Shown here piece after piece: positions 19,436 through 28,311 of a stretch of DNA of 64,000 bases. Each line of letters starts with the position of its first letter. Position 1 is the first letter of the stretch. The position numbers were made by a program, and so were the translations under genes. The notes under the pieces are model-generated. The model did not search any database and had not been told where the DNA came from. It worked only from the letters and a program-made list of their open reading frames with translations. Source of the DNA: Metabacillus arenae (lineage in GTDB: Bacteria; Bacillota; Bacilli; Bacillales; Bacillaceae); NCBI RefSeq assembly GCF_014773385.1, contig NZ_JACXAI010000011.1, positions 62,001 through 126,000 of the forward strand, read 5' to 3'.

Positions 19436-20674
19436 ATGATTAGTATAGGTACAACAAAGAGAGATATGTATAAATGGCTCGTTCTGTTAATTGCAACTAT
19501 TTCTCAAACATTTGCTACGTTCGTTACATATGGAGTTGGACCGTTAGCTTCCTTATGGCAGCAAGAATACCACTTATCACAGTTTCAAACAGGTTTGCTC
19601 GTATCAGCTGTAAACATCGGACCTATCTGCTCTATGTTGGTTTTTGGGGACCTTATGGATCGATATGGAGAAAGGTGGATTGTTGGATTAGGGTCTGTTT
19701 TTCTTGGAGCTAGTATGTTATTTGCATATCAAGTGACTAATTATATTTATTTATTTGTCATTTTACTGTTTGCAGGGGTCTGGTATGGGACAGCTCAACC
19801 TGGGGGAAGTAAGGCTGTTGTAAAGTGATTTCCCACGAATCGAAGAGGGCTTGCAATGGGAATTCGGCAAACTGGTATACCCATTGGAGGAGCTTTAGCT
19901 TCTCTTACACTCCCTGTCGTTTTCTATAAATATGGATTACCTTCTGTTATTCTAGTTCAAGCTTTAACTGCCATTGCAGGAAGCATTCTATTTATTACCT
20001 TTTATCGAGATTATGAAGTTCAGAAGGAGAAAGTAAAAAAGGTGACATTTATTGAGAAACTAGGAAAAATAAAGAGCAATCATTCTTTATATCCCGTATT
20101 TTTAATTGGTGTAACGATGATTTCTTTGCAAATGGTCGTAGTGGCACATTTAATGGGCTACCTTTCTAATGAATTGAAAATGAATTTACACGATGCCGGA
20201 ATCCTGCTAAGTATTTCCCTGATAGGCGGTATGATTGGAAGAATTCTACTCGCATGGGCAAGTGATAAACTATTTAAAGGAAACCGTTCTGCCCCTTTAA
20301 TAATAACAATTGGAATAAGTGTATTCCTAATCCTATGTACAAGTTATCTCATCCCTCATTTGCCAATATGGGTACTTTATATGGTTTGTTTTTTTCTTGG
20401 TTTTTTTGGAATTGGATGGTTTAGCTTATTTATTGTATTAGTGTCTGAAAAGGCAAATCCGCGCCTTATCGGATTAACAGTTAGTTTTGCTTTAACCTTA
20501 AACCAACTATCTATTGTTATTGCTCCTGCACTTTTTGGAATAGCAGTAGACTATTTTCACAACTATGCTATCCCGTTTAGCACCCTAGCTGCTCTTATTG
20601 GACTTGGAGGCATATGGTTAATGATTGGTGAACATCGTAATAAGCAGGTCCATATTCGAGATAATAGGAATTAA
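19436..20674 (+). pseudogene. MFS transporter interrupted by a single in-frame TGA
   Basis: One frame runs from the ATG at 19436 (19424 is an alternative start) to the TAA at 20674, broken only by TGA at 19826-19828. Around it the product reads KAVVK-stop-FPTNRRGLAMGIRQTG; MFS members have KWFP at this place, so the stop most simply replaces a Trp codon (TGG to TGA). The sequence on both sides is well-kept MFS, with 12 expected membrane segments and the cytoplasmic RRGLAMGIRQTG loop. It may be a recent pseudogene, a sequencing error, or low-level TGA readthrough. The 3' part could start again at ATG 19856, but a half transporter is unlikely to work. Confidence 0.85.
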
Positions 20675-20710
20675 CAATTAGAAAAATGATCTACTTAAAG
20701 CCGAATTTCC

Positions 20711-20940
20711 TTACACTATGGATGAATCGCCCTCATTTTTTTTACGAATTCCCACAATAATCATCATGCCAAAATGATTTTCTTGTTCTGGATTAAATGT
20801 GCTTTCAATACGTTCTGCTTCTATCTGTTAAAGATGGATTGATTATATCCGTTACGGCCCGATATATATTTTCAGGATGCAAAGGCACTTATTTCAAAAT
20901 AATAGAAACGCCAACATTCACTTTTCCTGGCTTTATACTG
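20711..20940 (-). pseudogene. Decayed coding remnant (3' end of an unknown gene)
   Basis: On the minus strand, going left from 20940, I read KPGKVNVGVSIILK-stop-VPLHPENIYRAVTDIINP, then after a frame change IEAERIESTFNPEQENHFGM followed by MIIVGIRKKNEG and a TAA at 20711. Two protein-like segments in different frames plus an internal stop mean a dead gene. I do not know the family. Further right another coding-like hydrophobic piece (LIITIVPSTLAITG) may belong to the same lost gene. Confidence 0.5.
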
Positions 20941-21040
20941 ATACATAGATTCCAAAATGATTTTTTCTTTTTTGTACAATGTTTTTTAAGAGAGCCCTGT
21001 TATTGCTAATGTGCTTGGAACAATCGTAATGATCAAGAAA

Positions 21041-21073
21041 ACAAAAGAAGTTGGTCCCTTCTATGGAACCAAC
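21041..21073 (-). terminator. Terminator of the acidic lipoprotein gene
   Basis: A stem GTTGGTCCC / GGAACCAAC (21050-21058 with 21065-21073, one mismatch) is followed on the minus strand by TTCTTTTGTTTTC. Confidence 0.7.
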
Positions 21074-21081
21074 CATCTGAA

Positions 21082-21363
21082 TCAATCATCTCTTCTATTC
21101 TCATCACCGATATCTTGTGGATCTTCTATTGGATCTTCAGGATCTGGTTTTTTATCTTTTTCGTCATCTTGATTTATTGTATCATCTTCATCGACTCCAG
21201 GTACATTTTCGTCCATATTATTCATATCTTCATTATTAGGAGCTTGTTCCTCATTCTGCCCATTTTCTGGAGGCGCCGGGTCTTGATCGTCATTTACTGC
21301 ACAACCTGTGATCAGCGTGACAGCAAATAGTGTACTTAATGTTTTAATTAGCCAGTCCTTCAT
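21082..21363 (-). CDS. Small acidic lipoprotein of unknown function
   Basis: The 93-residue product has a lipoprotein signal with lipobox LITGC (Cys21). The mature part is almost entirely Asp, Glu, Asn and Pro, a low-complexity acidic tail that may bind cations or act as a spacer at the outer membrane face. No family is recognised. GAAAGGGGTAGTACA precedes the ATG, and a terminator follows, so it is a single-gene unit. Confidence 0.75.
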   Translation of the reverse strand: MKDWLIKTLSTLFAVTLITGCAVNDDQDPAPPENGQNEEQAPNNEDMNNMDENVPGVDEDDTINQDDEKDKKPDPEDPIEDPQDIGDENRRDD

Positions 21364-21576
21364 TGTACTACCCCTTTCTTATTAAGTTATACTTGAATAT
21401 CTTTTGTAATTTATCCTTTTTTATTCAATTAAATATTTTTTTTAGAAGATTATTTATAATTTTTCACTCTTCTTTGAAATAAATACTATCCAATATATGG
21501 TGTAGTACCAACATTTTTACATAAAGTTTTAGTAAGGTTTAAGTCTCTATTTTGCACTTTACTCTGCCATTCATGA

Positions 21577-21831
21577 TCATTTCATTAGGTTCATTGCTGC
21601 CTGAGTTTGGGATTCTTGCTGACTTTGTACTTGGTTATTTTGTTGCATTTGTTGATCTTGTAGTTGGTTGCTTTGTGGCATTTGTTGACCTTGGCCACTC
21701 ATTCCGGCAATAAGTGGTACATATTGCTGCACCGTTTTTCCCAGACCTTGTCCTCGTGTCATGCTGTAGTAAGCAGCTGCTCCTATACCTGCAGAAGCTA
21801 GTAAAGGTAACCAGACTTGTTGTTTTTGCAA
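21577..21831 (-). CDS. Small Gln-rich protein with one hydrophobic segment
   Basis: The 84-residue product begins with a short hydrophobic, glycine/alanine-rich segment (WLPLLASAGIGAAAYYS) and ends in a Gln-rich tail with repeated QDQQMQQNNQ-type units. TTG at 21831 is chosen because AAAGGGGG is then 8 bases upstream; the GTG three codons earlier overlaps that site. It resembles other small Bacillus proteins with this plan but I do not recognise the family. Confidence 0.6.
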   Translation of the reverse strand: MQKQQVWLPLLASAGIGAAAYYSMTRGQGLGKTVQQYVPLIAGMSGQGQQMPQSNQLQDQQMQQNNQVQSQQESQTQAAMNLMK

Positions 21832-21940
21832 TGTATACACCCCCTTTATTCATCCCTTTTATTTTGGTGTGCGTATTAAAAATCATGTAAGTGAACCATT
21901 TCCACCCATAAGATTTCTGCTGGAAGTCTGATTTTCTATA

Positions 21941-22087
21941 TTACCTATCCTGATTAAGTACGTTGATTATAAGGTTTATTTGATTGTATAGATGCTCTTT
22001 GGTAAATGGTTCCGCACACTTAGAAAATTCTGCAATTAAACGGACAATCTCCCTTTTGAATAAGAAAATTTCATGATCATTAAGCAT
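21941..22087 (-). CDS. Small hypothetical protein (48 residues)
   Basis: The ATG at 22087 has AGGGGGAT 4 bases upstream, so the longer upstream frame is not used. The product (MLNDHEIFLFKREIVRLIAE...) is amphipathic and helical with one Cys. It lies just upstream of, and divergent from, the spoVA-type operon. Function unknown. Confidence 0.6.
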   Translation of the reverse strand: MLNDHEIFLFKREIVRLIAEFSKCAEPFTKEHLYNQINLIINVLNQDR

Positions 22088-22253
22088 AACTATCCCCCTT
22101 AAATCATTTCCTTTTTTAATACCCTTCAAATAGAGAAGTCATCCCATATAAATAAAAGAAATACCTCAGAAGGCAGAAAAAGATTTCAGTCTGTTCAACT
22201 ATACATATTTAACTTTCTAACTAACCAATTTTGAATGAAAGAAGTGAATTAAA

Positions 22254-22457
22254 ATGACCGTAGTAAATCAAGTCAAGACGACGCTGGCAGGATTAAAAAG
22301 TGCACAAGCCAGCTTCGAAACCTTTGCACTTGGTACTGATAATGAACAAGCCAAGCAGCTTTATCAACAAGCAGCTAAGCAAACTCAAGCTATTGTTGAC
22401 AGTATCAGTCCACGTCTTCAGCAAATTGAACAAGAAGAACCTCAATACAAAGAATAA
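22254..22457 (+). CDS. DUF1657 protein, first gene of the spoVA-2mob-like operon
   Basis: The 67-residue helical protein (MTVVNQVKTTLAGLKSAQAS, then TFALGTDNEQAKQLYQQAAK) is a DUF1657 member. This family occurs in spores and in the mobile spoVA-2mob operon that raises spore heat resistance. Two further DUF1657 units occur in the same operon (24862 and the tail of 25103). A hairpin with a T-run follows at 22464, so part of the transcripts may stop after this gene. Confidence 0.9.
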   Translation: MTVVNQVKTTLAGLKSAQASFETFALGTDNEQAKQLYQQAAKQTQAIVDSISPRLQQIEQEEPQYKE

Positions 22458-22463
22458 AAGGTT

Positions 22464-22486
22464 GGTTGATTCAATCAACCTTTTTT
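22464..22486 (+). terminator. Intra-operon terminator-like hairpin after the first DUF1657 gene
   Basis: GGTTGAT / ATCAACC with loop TCA (22464-22480) is followed by six T residues. It lies between the first gene and the rest of the operon, so it may set a higher level of the DUF1657 transcript. Confidence 0.7.
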
Positions 22487-22517
22487 ATACTTCGATTTAT
22501 GGATAGAGGGTGATTCC

Positions 22518-22991
22518 ATGAAAAATTGGCTGAAAGGATTAAACATTAGTCTTTTCTTAATAGCGATTATCGGACTTTACACTGGATGTGCGGGAAATCA
22601 GAATCAGTTTGCTGACAACACCGATAATGCAAACATCGTAAAGGTACATACAAGTAAACCAATCGATCAAACTGTTGCTAATAAAGCAAAAGAAAAGGTA
22701 ATAAAAGGAGAAGAAATTTCAGGTGTTAAAGCGGTGAATACAGATAAGGAGCTGTTTTTGGCGCTAAAGATCGATCAATTTGATCGGTTTCGACTCAAAA
22801 ATATCGAAAAGAAAGTGAAAACAGACTTAGAAAAAACATATCCTGATCATAAAATCCTCGTCTCTACCGATTCAAAAATGTATCTGGAACTGGGCCAATT
22901 AGAAGTAAAATTACAAAAAGATAACACAAAGATGAAAACATTAAAAAAAGAGTTCAACAGAATCAAAAGCCTTATGAAGGAAAAAACGTGA
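22518..22991 (+). CDS. YhcN/YlaJ-family spore lipoprotein
   Basis: The 157-residue protein has a signal peptide with lipobox LYTGC (Cys24) and then a YhcN/YlaJ domain (VHTSKPIDQTVANKAKEKVI; KDKELFLALKIDQ-like core). Members are spore inner-membrane lipoproteins made under sigma-F/G. It is cotranscribed with spoVAC 18 bases downstream. Confidence 0.88.
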   Translation: MKNWLKGLNISLFLIAIIGLYTGCAGNQNQFADNTDNANIVKVHTSKPIDQTVANKAKEKVIKGEEISGVKAVNTDKELFLALKIDQFDRFRLKNIEKKVKTDLEKTYPDHKILVSTDSKMYLELGQLEVKLQKDNTKMKTLKKEFNRIKSLMKEKT

Positions 22992-23009
22992 CGGAAAAGG
23001 GGAACAGGC

Positions 23010-23489
23010 ATGTCAAATAATCAAAAGAAAAAACTAACACCCGTCCAACAGGAATACCAAGCCCTCGAAGATAAACTCGAAACAAAAAGACCTATATTTA
23101 CAAATTGTATAAAAGCTTTTATAACAGGCGGTATCATTTGCCTGATCGGACAGGCTATTCAAATGTTTTATATCTATTATTTTGATTTTACAGACCAAAC
23201 CGCCGGCAATCCAACGGTTGGAACCTTGATTTTCATCTCTATGCTTCTTACAGGTTTTGGAGTCTATGATCGAATCGCACAATTTGGAGGGGCAGGTTCT
23301 GCTGTTCCGGTTACTGGATTTGGAAATGCCGTCATATCAGCTGCCATTGAACATCGAACCGAAGGGTTTGTGTTAGGTGTGGGCGGTAATATGTTTAAAT
23401 TGGCGGGTTCTGTGATTTTGTTTGGTGTTTTTTCTGCATTTGTGATTGCTATGATTAAAACAATTCTTATACAGTGGGGCGGGTTGTGA
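23010..23489 (+). CDS. spoVAC: Stage V sporulation protein AC (SpoVAC)
   Basis: The 159-residue membrane protein has about four hydrophobic segments and the SpoVAC pattern FITGGIICLIGQAIQMFYIY and FGGAGSAVPVTGFGNAVISA. SpoVAC is the mechanosensitive channel-like part of the complex that moves dipicolinic acid (Ca-DPA) through the spore inner membrane. Its TGA overlaps the spoVAD ATG (TGATG). Confidence 0.95.
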   Translation: MSNNQKKKLTPVQQEYQALEDKLETKRPIFTNCIKAFITGGIICLIGQAIQMFYIYYFDFTDQTAGNPTVGTLIFISMLLTGFGVYDRIAQFGGAGSAVPVTGFGNAVISAAIEHRTEGFVLGVGGNMFKLAGSVILFGVFSAFVIAMIKTILIQWGGL

Positions 23490-24493
23490 TGTTAACGGGG
23501 CATCGTACATGGGTTTTTGATCAAAAGCCGGTTATACTCTCCACCGGAACTGTAGGCGGACCCTTTGAAGCAGATGGGTTACTTACTGAAGACTTTGATA
23601 TCCTCCATTCCGATTTATGGTTATCACAATATGAGAAAGCCCATAAAGTTCTTATTGAAGAAGCCTGTCAAAAAGCTATCGAAAAAGCCGGCCTTCAAAA
23701 GGAACAAATCCAATTTTTTCTTGGAGGAGACCTTATTAATCAGATTACACCAACAAGCTTTGCTTCACGTACATTGGGAACTCCTTATCTTGGATTGTTT
23801 GGTGCTTGTTCGACCTCAATGGAAGGACTTGCTCTTGGTGCCTATCTTGTTAACACGAAAGGGGCCAACTATTTGTTAACAGGGGCCTCTAGTCATAATA
23901 CTGCTGTAGAAAAACAGTTCCGCTACCCGACGGAGTATGGGGGTCAGAAACCACCTACTGCCCAATGGACGGTCACAGGTGCTGGAGTCGCATTGTTAAG
24001 TAATTCTGGAGAGGGACCATGTGTTACATCAGCTACGATTGGTCGAGTCATTGATATGGGAATGACAGATCCGTTTAATATGGGAGGAGCGATGGCTCCC
24101 GCGGCAGTTGATACGATTGAAGCTCATTTAACAGAACGAAAACTTGACCCTTCGTATTATGATTTAATTGTAACCGGAGATCTGGGTCAAATTGGCCACG
24201 AAGTTTCACTTGATTTATTTAAAAAACATGGAACCCTAATCGATGAAGAAAACTACCAGGACTGTGGGTTGATGATTTACCGAGAAGAGCAGCCGGTCTT
24301 AGCTGGAGCAAGTGGACCGGGTTGTTCAGCGACGGTTGTTTATGGTCATTTGTTAAATCGCATGAAAAAAGGGGAACTCAAACGAATATTGGTTGTAGCA
24401 ACAGGAGCTTTATTGTCGCCGTTAAGTTTTCAGCAAAATGAAACGATTCCTTGCATCGCACATGCGGTGTCGATTGAATACGGAGGTGAATAA
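23489..24493 (+). CDS. spoVAD: Stage V sporulation protein AD (SpoVAD)
   Basis: The 334-residue protein has the thiolase-like fold of SpoVAD, which binds dipicolinic acid: [34 protein letters not shown], and VATGALLSP are present. The ATG at 23489 is chosen over the upstream frame start because the family begins MxLTG and the overlap TGATG with spoVAC is typical of coupled translation. It appears intact. Confidence 0.95.
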   Translation: MLTGHRTWVFDQKPVILSTGTVGGPFEADGLLTEDFDILHSDLWLSQYEKAHKVLIEEACQKAIEKAGLQKEQIQFFLGGDLINQITPTSFASRTLGTPYLGLFGACSTSMEGLALGAYLVNTKGANYLLTGASSHNTAVEKQFRYPTEYGGQKPPTAQWTVTGAGVALLSNSGEGPCVTSATIGRVIDMGMTDPFNMGGAMAPAAVDTIEAHLTERKLDPSYYDLIVTGDLGQIGHEVSLDLFKKHGTLIDEENYQDCGLMIYREEQPVLAGASGPGCSATVVYGHLLNRMKKGELKRILVVATGALLSPLSFQQNETIPCIAHAVSIEYGGE

Positions 24494-24498
24494 CGAGC

Positions 24499-24849
24499 AT
24501 GATTTTCTTTTGGGCTTTTGTTGTAGGTGGATTGATTTGCGTCGTCGGTCAAATTATGTTTGATGTGTTTAAACTCACTCCAGCCCACACATTAAGTACG
24601 TTCGTTGTCATCGGTGCCCTTCTTGATGGGTTTGGTTTATATGAACCATTTATTGATTTTGCTGGAGCTGGAGCTACCATTCCCATTACAAGTTTCGGAA
24701 ATTCCCTCGTTCACGGAGCAATGGAAGAAGCAGAAAAACACGGGTTAGTCGGTGTGATATCGGGAATGTTTGAAGTGACAAGTGCCGGTATATCAGCTGC
24801 GATAATTTTCGGTATGATCGGCGCCTTGCTTTTTAAACCTAAAGGATAA
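24499..24849 (+). CDS. spoVAE: Stage V sporulation protein AE (SpoVAEb type)
   Basis: The 116-residue membrane protein has about three hydrophobic segments and the typical line [25 protein letters not shown]. It belongs to the SpoVAEb group and is part of the dipicolinic acid channel. It follows spoVAD by 5 bases. Confidence 0.93.
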   Translation: MIFFWAFVVGGLICVVGQIMFDVFKLTPAHTLSTFVVIGALLDGFGLYEPFIDFAGAGATIPITSFGNSLVHGAMEEAEKHGLVGVISGMFEVTSAGISAAIIFGMIGALLFKPKG

Positions 24850-24861
24850 GGTGGATGTAAA

Positions 24862-25068
24862 ATGACTGTTTCATCACAGGTTAAGCAAACTCTTGCCAGC
24901 CTCAAAGGTATCGAAGCTGATTTATCCAGTTTAGCATTACGGACTCAAGATCATGACTCAAAGCGCAAGTTGCATGAAACCATGATGGAGGTGCATGAGG
25001 TAGCGACAGATTTAAAACAACGAGTTGGAGAATTGGAAAGAGAGGAATTTCAGTACAAAGGTTTTTGA
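24862..25068 (+). CDS. DUF1657 protein, second copy
   Basis: The 68-residue protein (MTVSSQVKQTLASLKGIEAD, LSSLALRTQDHDSKRKLHET) is a diverged copy of the DUF1657 protein at 22254. It is 12 bases after spoVAE with AAGGTGGATG before it, so it is in the operon. Confidence 0.9.
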   Translation: MTVSSQVKQTLASLKGIEADLSSLALRTQDHDSKRKLHETMMEVHEVATDLKQRVGELEREEFQYKGF

Positions 25069-25102
25069 TAAAAACTGATTCATTTACAGGAGGTGTCAAG
25101 CA

Positions 25103-25963
25103 GTGCCTGAATGGCTAGAGGTAGTCGTGCGGTCGTTAATATTTGTTATTGTTCTATTTTTCATCACAAAATGGTTAGGAAAAAAACAACTTTCTGAGCT
25201 TTCTTTCTTTGAATATGTCACCGGGATTACGATTGGAAGTATAGGAGCAGAAGTTGTCATGGGATTTGAACGAAACATTTTTAACGGGATCATTGGAATT
25301 ATGATCTTTGCAGCAATACCCTTTTTAGCAGGTTTGCTTTCCTTAAAAAGTAAGGCTTTTCGTAATTTTATAGAAGGGAGAGCAACTGTTTTAATAAAAG
25401 ATGGGAAAATTATGGAGGATAATTTAAAATAGGAAAAATACACAACCGATGAACTATTAGAATTACTTCGAAAAAAAGATGTCTTTAAGACGGCTGATGT
25501 CGAATTTGCTTTATTAGAGCCAACAGGTGATTTAAGCGTAATGCTTAAGAAAGAGAACCAACCATTGACTCCGAAAGATGTAAACTTAAACGTTGCTTCT
25601 GTTAAGGAACCGCAGGCCGTTATCATGGATGGGAAGATCTTGGATGAGCCTCTGTCGACGATTGGTCGAAATCGGAGATGGTTAAAAACCGAATTGGAAA
25701 AACAAGGGGTTACGATTGAAAATGTATTTCTTGGACAAGTGGATTCTGATGGCCAATTAACAATCGACCTTTTTGACGATAAACTTCAAGTCCCGGCTCC
25801 TCAAGAAAAGCGATTAATCCTTTCGACTATGAAGAAATGTCAAGCAGACTTGGAGTTGTTTGCGCTTGGAACAGAAGCAAAGGAAGCCAAACATATGTAT
25901 AGTGAAAATAGTAAAAAGTTACAAGAAGCCATTAATAAAGTTACACCCATTTTAAAAGGCTAA
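25103..25963 (+). pseudogene. 2Duf-like DUF421-DUF1657 membrane protein with one in-frame TAG
   Basis: One frame from the GTG at 25103 to the TAA at 25963 is broken only by TAG at 25430-25432. Before it: three membrane segments and the DUF421 (YetF) start (RATVLIKDGKIMEDNLK). After it: KYTTDELLELLRKKDVFKTA, the rest of the YetF domain, and a DUF1657 tail (KCQADLELFALGTEAKEAKH). Related proteins normally have a Lys or similar codon here, so one base change (AAG to TAG) explains it. This type of protein, 2Duf of spoVA-2mob, is a major spore heat-resistance factor. Unless read through, only the N-terminal third is made; the remaining frame could start at ATG 25541. Confidence 0.88.
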
Positions 25964-26370
25964 TGGTTGTTAAAATTACATTGAGATAAAGTATATAAAA
26001 TAGTCACAGCTTATTTCTTATTTTAGGATTTCTTTTTTGAAAAAGCACCTTTCTTATGGAAAAACATAAATTACTTTTATGATTGAAATCTTAGCCTAAA
26101 ACCTATAGAGGTTTAAATGTTGAAAACTCCTTTTATACGCTTATCTTAACTACAAAGGTGAGAGACCATTTGTGGCTTGTTTTATGTCTGCTTTTTTAAT
26201 TTGTCTTTTTTGATGGGATAACAAATTTTATAGAAGACTGCCTATTTCTAAGACAGTCTTCCTTATTAACATACTAACTTCTTTTACCTTCAAGTTGATC
26301 AATATAAAATCTCTGTTAAATGTAAACTATTCATACTTACAGTTTGATTCTCTTCTTGATCACAAAAATC
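25964..26370. other. Intergenic region between convergent spore operon and comK
   Basis: It holds a hairpin GAAGACTG / CAGTCTTC (26233-26261) with a poor T-run that may serve both comK (minus) and the operon. No gene or RNA is seen in the rest. Confidence 0.45.
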
Positions 26371-26949
26371 TCAGTTTTGGTTACGCCAATTTCTCATCAT
26401 TTGCTCATAAATCATACTCATCGACTGGGGAGAGCTAGGAGGCATAAATACCATGTTCATCCTGCGCTGTTCTTCCTCTATTCGAGAGTCCATTACCGTT
26501 TTTAAATGTCCTGTACGATAAAGTTGATTTTTAAAGGAAGGAAGAGAAACGGGTATGGTTATCTTCTTATTATTGGTAAATGTAACGATTGTTTGATCAG
26601 ATTCATTTGAAACATATTTATATACATGCTTATGTGAAATCCAAACACATTGAGGATTATTTGCAGATTGTGTCGGAAAAAAGTAAATAACTTGGACAGG
26701 ATCTACGATGATTGGTGGCTTATGGGTAATATCTATTAACTCTCTTGTACCAATTTTTCTTCCCTCGTAACTAGCAGAGTAGTATTTGCAGCTATAATCG
26801 ATTAATTCTAATGGCCGCTGATCGATAATCAATTCCTTTTCTTCTTCTATTACTTTCGACATAAGTTTCTTTTCTTGAGGATGGGGAAAGATGGCCATTG
26901 TTTCTGGTTTTACAAAATAACGAACTTCATTTTTTACTTTCGTTTTCAT
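26371..26949 (-). CDS. comK: Competence transcription factor ComK
   Basis: The 192-residue product has the exact length of B. subtilis ComK and its core blocks: LIDYSCKYYSASYEGRK, THKPPIIVDP, and NPQCVWISHKHVYKY with the tail SFKNQLYRTG. ComK turns on DNA-uptake and recombination genes (com, recA, addAB) by binding paired AT-boxes. The ATG at 26949 is chosen since GAGGTGTG lies 7 bases upstream; an earlier in-frame ATG overlaps that site. The gene is followed by a spoVA operon in this genome, an unusual neighbour. Confidence 0.93.
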   Translation of the reverse strand: MKTKVKNEVRYFVKPETMAIFPHPQEKKLMSKVIEEEKELIIDQRPLELIDYSCKYYSASYEGRKIGTRELIDITHKPPIIVDPVQVIYFFPTQSANNPQCVWISHKHVYKYVSNESDQTIVTFTNNKKITIPVSLPSFKNQLYRTGHLKTVMDSRIEEEQRRMNMVFMPPSSPQSMSMIYEQMMRNWRNQN

Positions 26950-27291
26950 TTGAACACACCTCATTTTATAGGAATTTATTACTACAAACAGATTACCATG
27001 TCTTTTTCTGTTTTTCTACAAATTTACATAAAATATACAAAATCGTGACATTTTTACATTTTGTTAAAATTACATAAACCTTTTATTTACAAGACTTATT
27101 GCAACTTTTTCAAAACATTTGTTTGTTTTTTTGTTAATTAGCTTTAAAAAAGGGTAAAATATTTTAACATTTTATTTAGTTCAAATTATCTAGTTTAGTA
27201 TAAACAAGAGCTATTCCTACTAGTAAAAATATACCTAAGTATCATATATGCATTTTTACAAAATAGAATTTTTAAATTGTTACCATAATAA
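26950..27291 (-). promoter_or_regulatory. Upstream region of comK, AT-rich
   Basis: The 340 bases upstream of comK are very AT-rich with many A4 and T4 tracts (for example AAAATATTTTAA near 27160), as expected for ComK's own AAAA-N5-TTTT boxes and for Rok/CodY control. I found no clear pair of exact boxes, so the regulatory role is inferred from position. Confidence 0.45.
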
Positions 27292-27323
27292 AAACCACCT
27301 AACATAATGGTTTTAGGTGGTTT
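27292..27323 (-). terminator. Terminator after the YkoQ-like gene
   Basis: A perfect 11-bp stem AAACCACCTAA / TTAGGTGGTTT with T-rich flank (TTTTTATTATGG on the minus strand) overlaps the gene's stop codon. Confidence 0.88.
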
Positions 27324-28197
27324 AAACTGCTGGCTCTGCTTCCTGCTCCAATTCAACTATGTGTTTTTCTGAAATTGTCTCTAATGTTAAATCGTGAATC
27401 GTGATTTCAGGCCGGCTTCCTACACGAATATTTATTCCGGTTTGCCCTAACCCTTCACTTATATAGAACGGCTTACCATTAAAATGATGTAAACCCTTTA
27501 CCATCTTCATCTTAATTAATTTCCCCATTTTCACTAAGTGATACGGCTTTGGCCAATGAATTTGCCCTCCATGAAAATGACCAGAAAGCAAGTAATCAAA
27601 AGAAAAGTCTTTCATATCAAGCACGATATTTGGATCATGTGTCAAAACAAGATTGTAGCCTTTCTCAAGTCCATAATAAGATTTGAATATATCACTTCGC
27701 TTCGTACTGAAGTCATCGATCCCTATAATATTTACTCTTTTGCCGTTAATCATAATAGTATCATTTTGATTTTGCATTGTTTTACATCCAAATTCATCTA
27801 ATGTCTGTTTTAATTTATTAAAGTTTGGATGACTCAGCACATAATCATGATTTCCGAATACTGCATATATTCCGTACTTTGGATTTAATTCATTTAACAC
27901 TTTTAAATAAGGAATTAGCCTTGGGATGCTCCGTTTCCTGTCTAAGAAGTCACCTGTTAAAGCGATCAAGTCTATTGAATGGTTTTGGAGCCTATCATAA
28001 AGCTTGGCTGGAGAAATAGAAATGTTTTCTAAATGCATATCTGAAATTTGCAATAAACGGATCTTGTTCGTTTGTTCAGAAGTAATAGCATTATCTATTG
28101 AAACATGGTTGATTACAATGTCTTGTGTATTTTTATATCCTTTATAAAAGAAGAAAAATAATAATAATCCTGCCAGAATCGTTAATAAAAGGATCAA
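27322..28197 (-). CDS. Calcineurin-like metallophosphoesterase (YkoQ-like)
   Basis: The 291-residue protein has an N-terminal membrane segment (residues 2-18) and all dimetal phosphoesterase motifs: QISDMHLEN, LTGDFLD, FGNHDY, LTHDPN and SGHFHGGQ. Its active site should face outside. Family relatives cleave lipid or nucleotide phosphoesters (YkuE, YaeI, LpxH type). It begins with TTG behind GGAGGAGGGG. It resembles B. subtilis YkoQ, and its neighbours resemble YkoP and YkoN, so the group is conserved. Confidence 0.9.
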   Translation of the reverse strand: MILLLTILAGLLLFFFFYKGYKNTQDIVINHVSIDNAITSEQTNKIRLLQISDMHLENISISPAKLYDRLQNHSIDLIALTGDFLDRKRSIPRLIPYLKVLNELNPKYGIYAVFGNHDYVLSHPNFNKLKQTLDEFGCKTMQNQNDTIMINGKRVNIIGIDDFSTKRSDIFKSYYGLEKGYNLVLTHDPNIVLDMKDFSFDYLLSGHFHGGQIHWPKPYHLVKMGKLIKMKMVKGLHHFNGKPFYISEGLGQTGINIRVGSRPEITIHDLTLETISEKHIVELEQEAEPAV

Positions 28198-28311
28198 TAA
28201 AATCCCCTCCTCCTATACAATTATAGGAAATTTGAGGGGATATTGGTACCTGTAATTATTGGAGATTCTTCCAACCAATTAATTACCTTATAATACTAAT
28301 CTTCACTTTTG

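Noticed and set aside
20797-21009. 70-codon plus-strand frame
   Set aside because: It is antisense to the decayed gene remnant and looks non-protein (Phe/Cys-rich).
22130-22253. Sigma-G promoter before the spore operon
   Set aside because: I looked for the TGAATA/CATACTA pattern but found only poor matches (CTTTCTA with TGTTCA), so no site is called.
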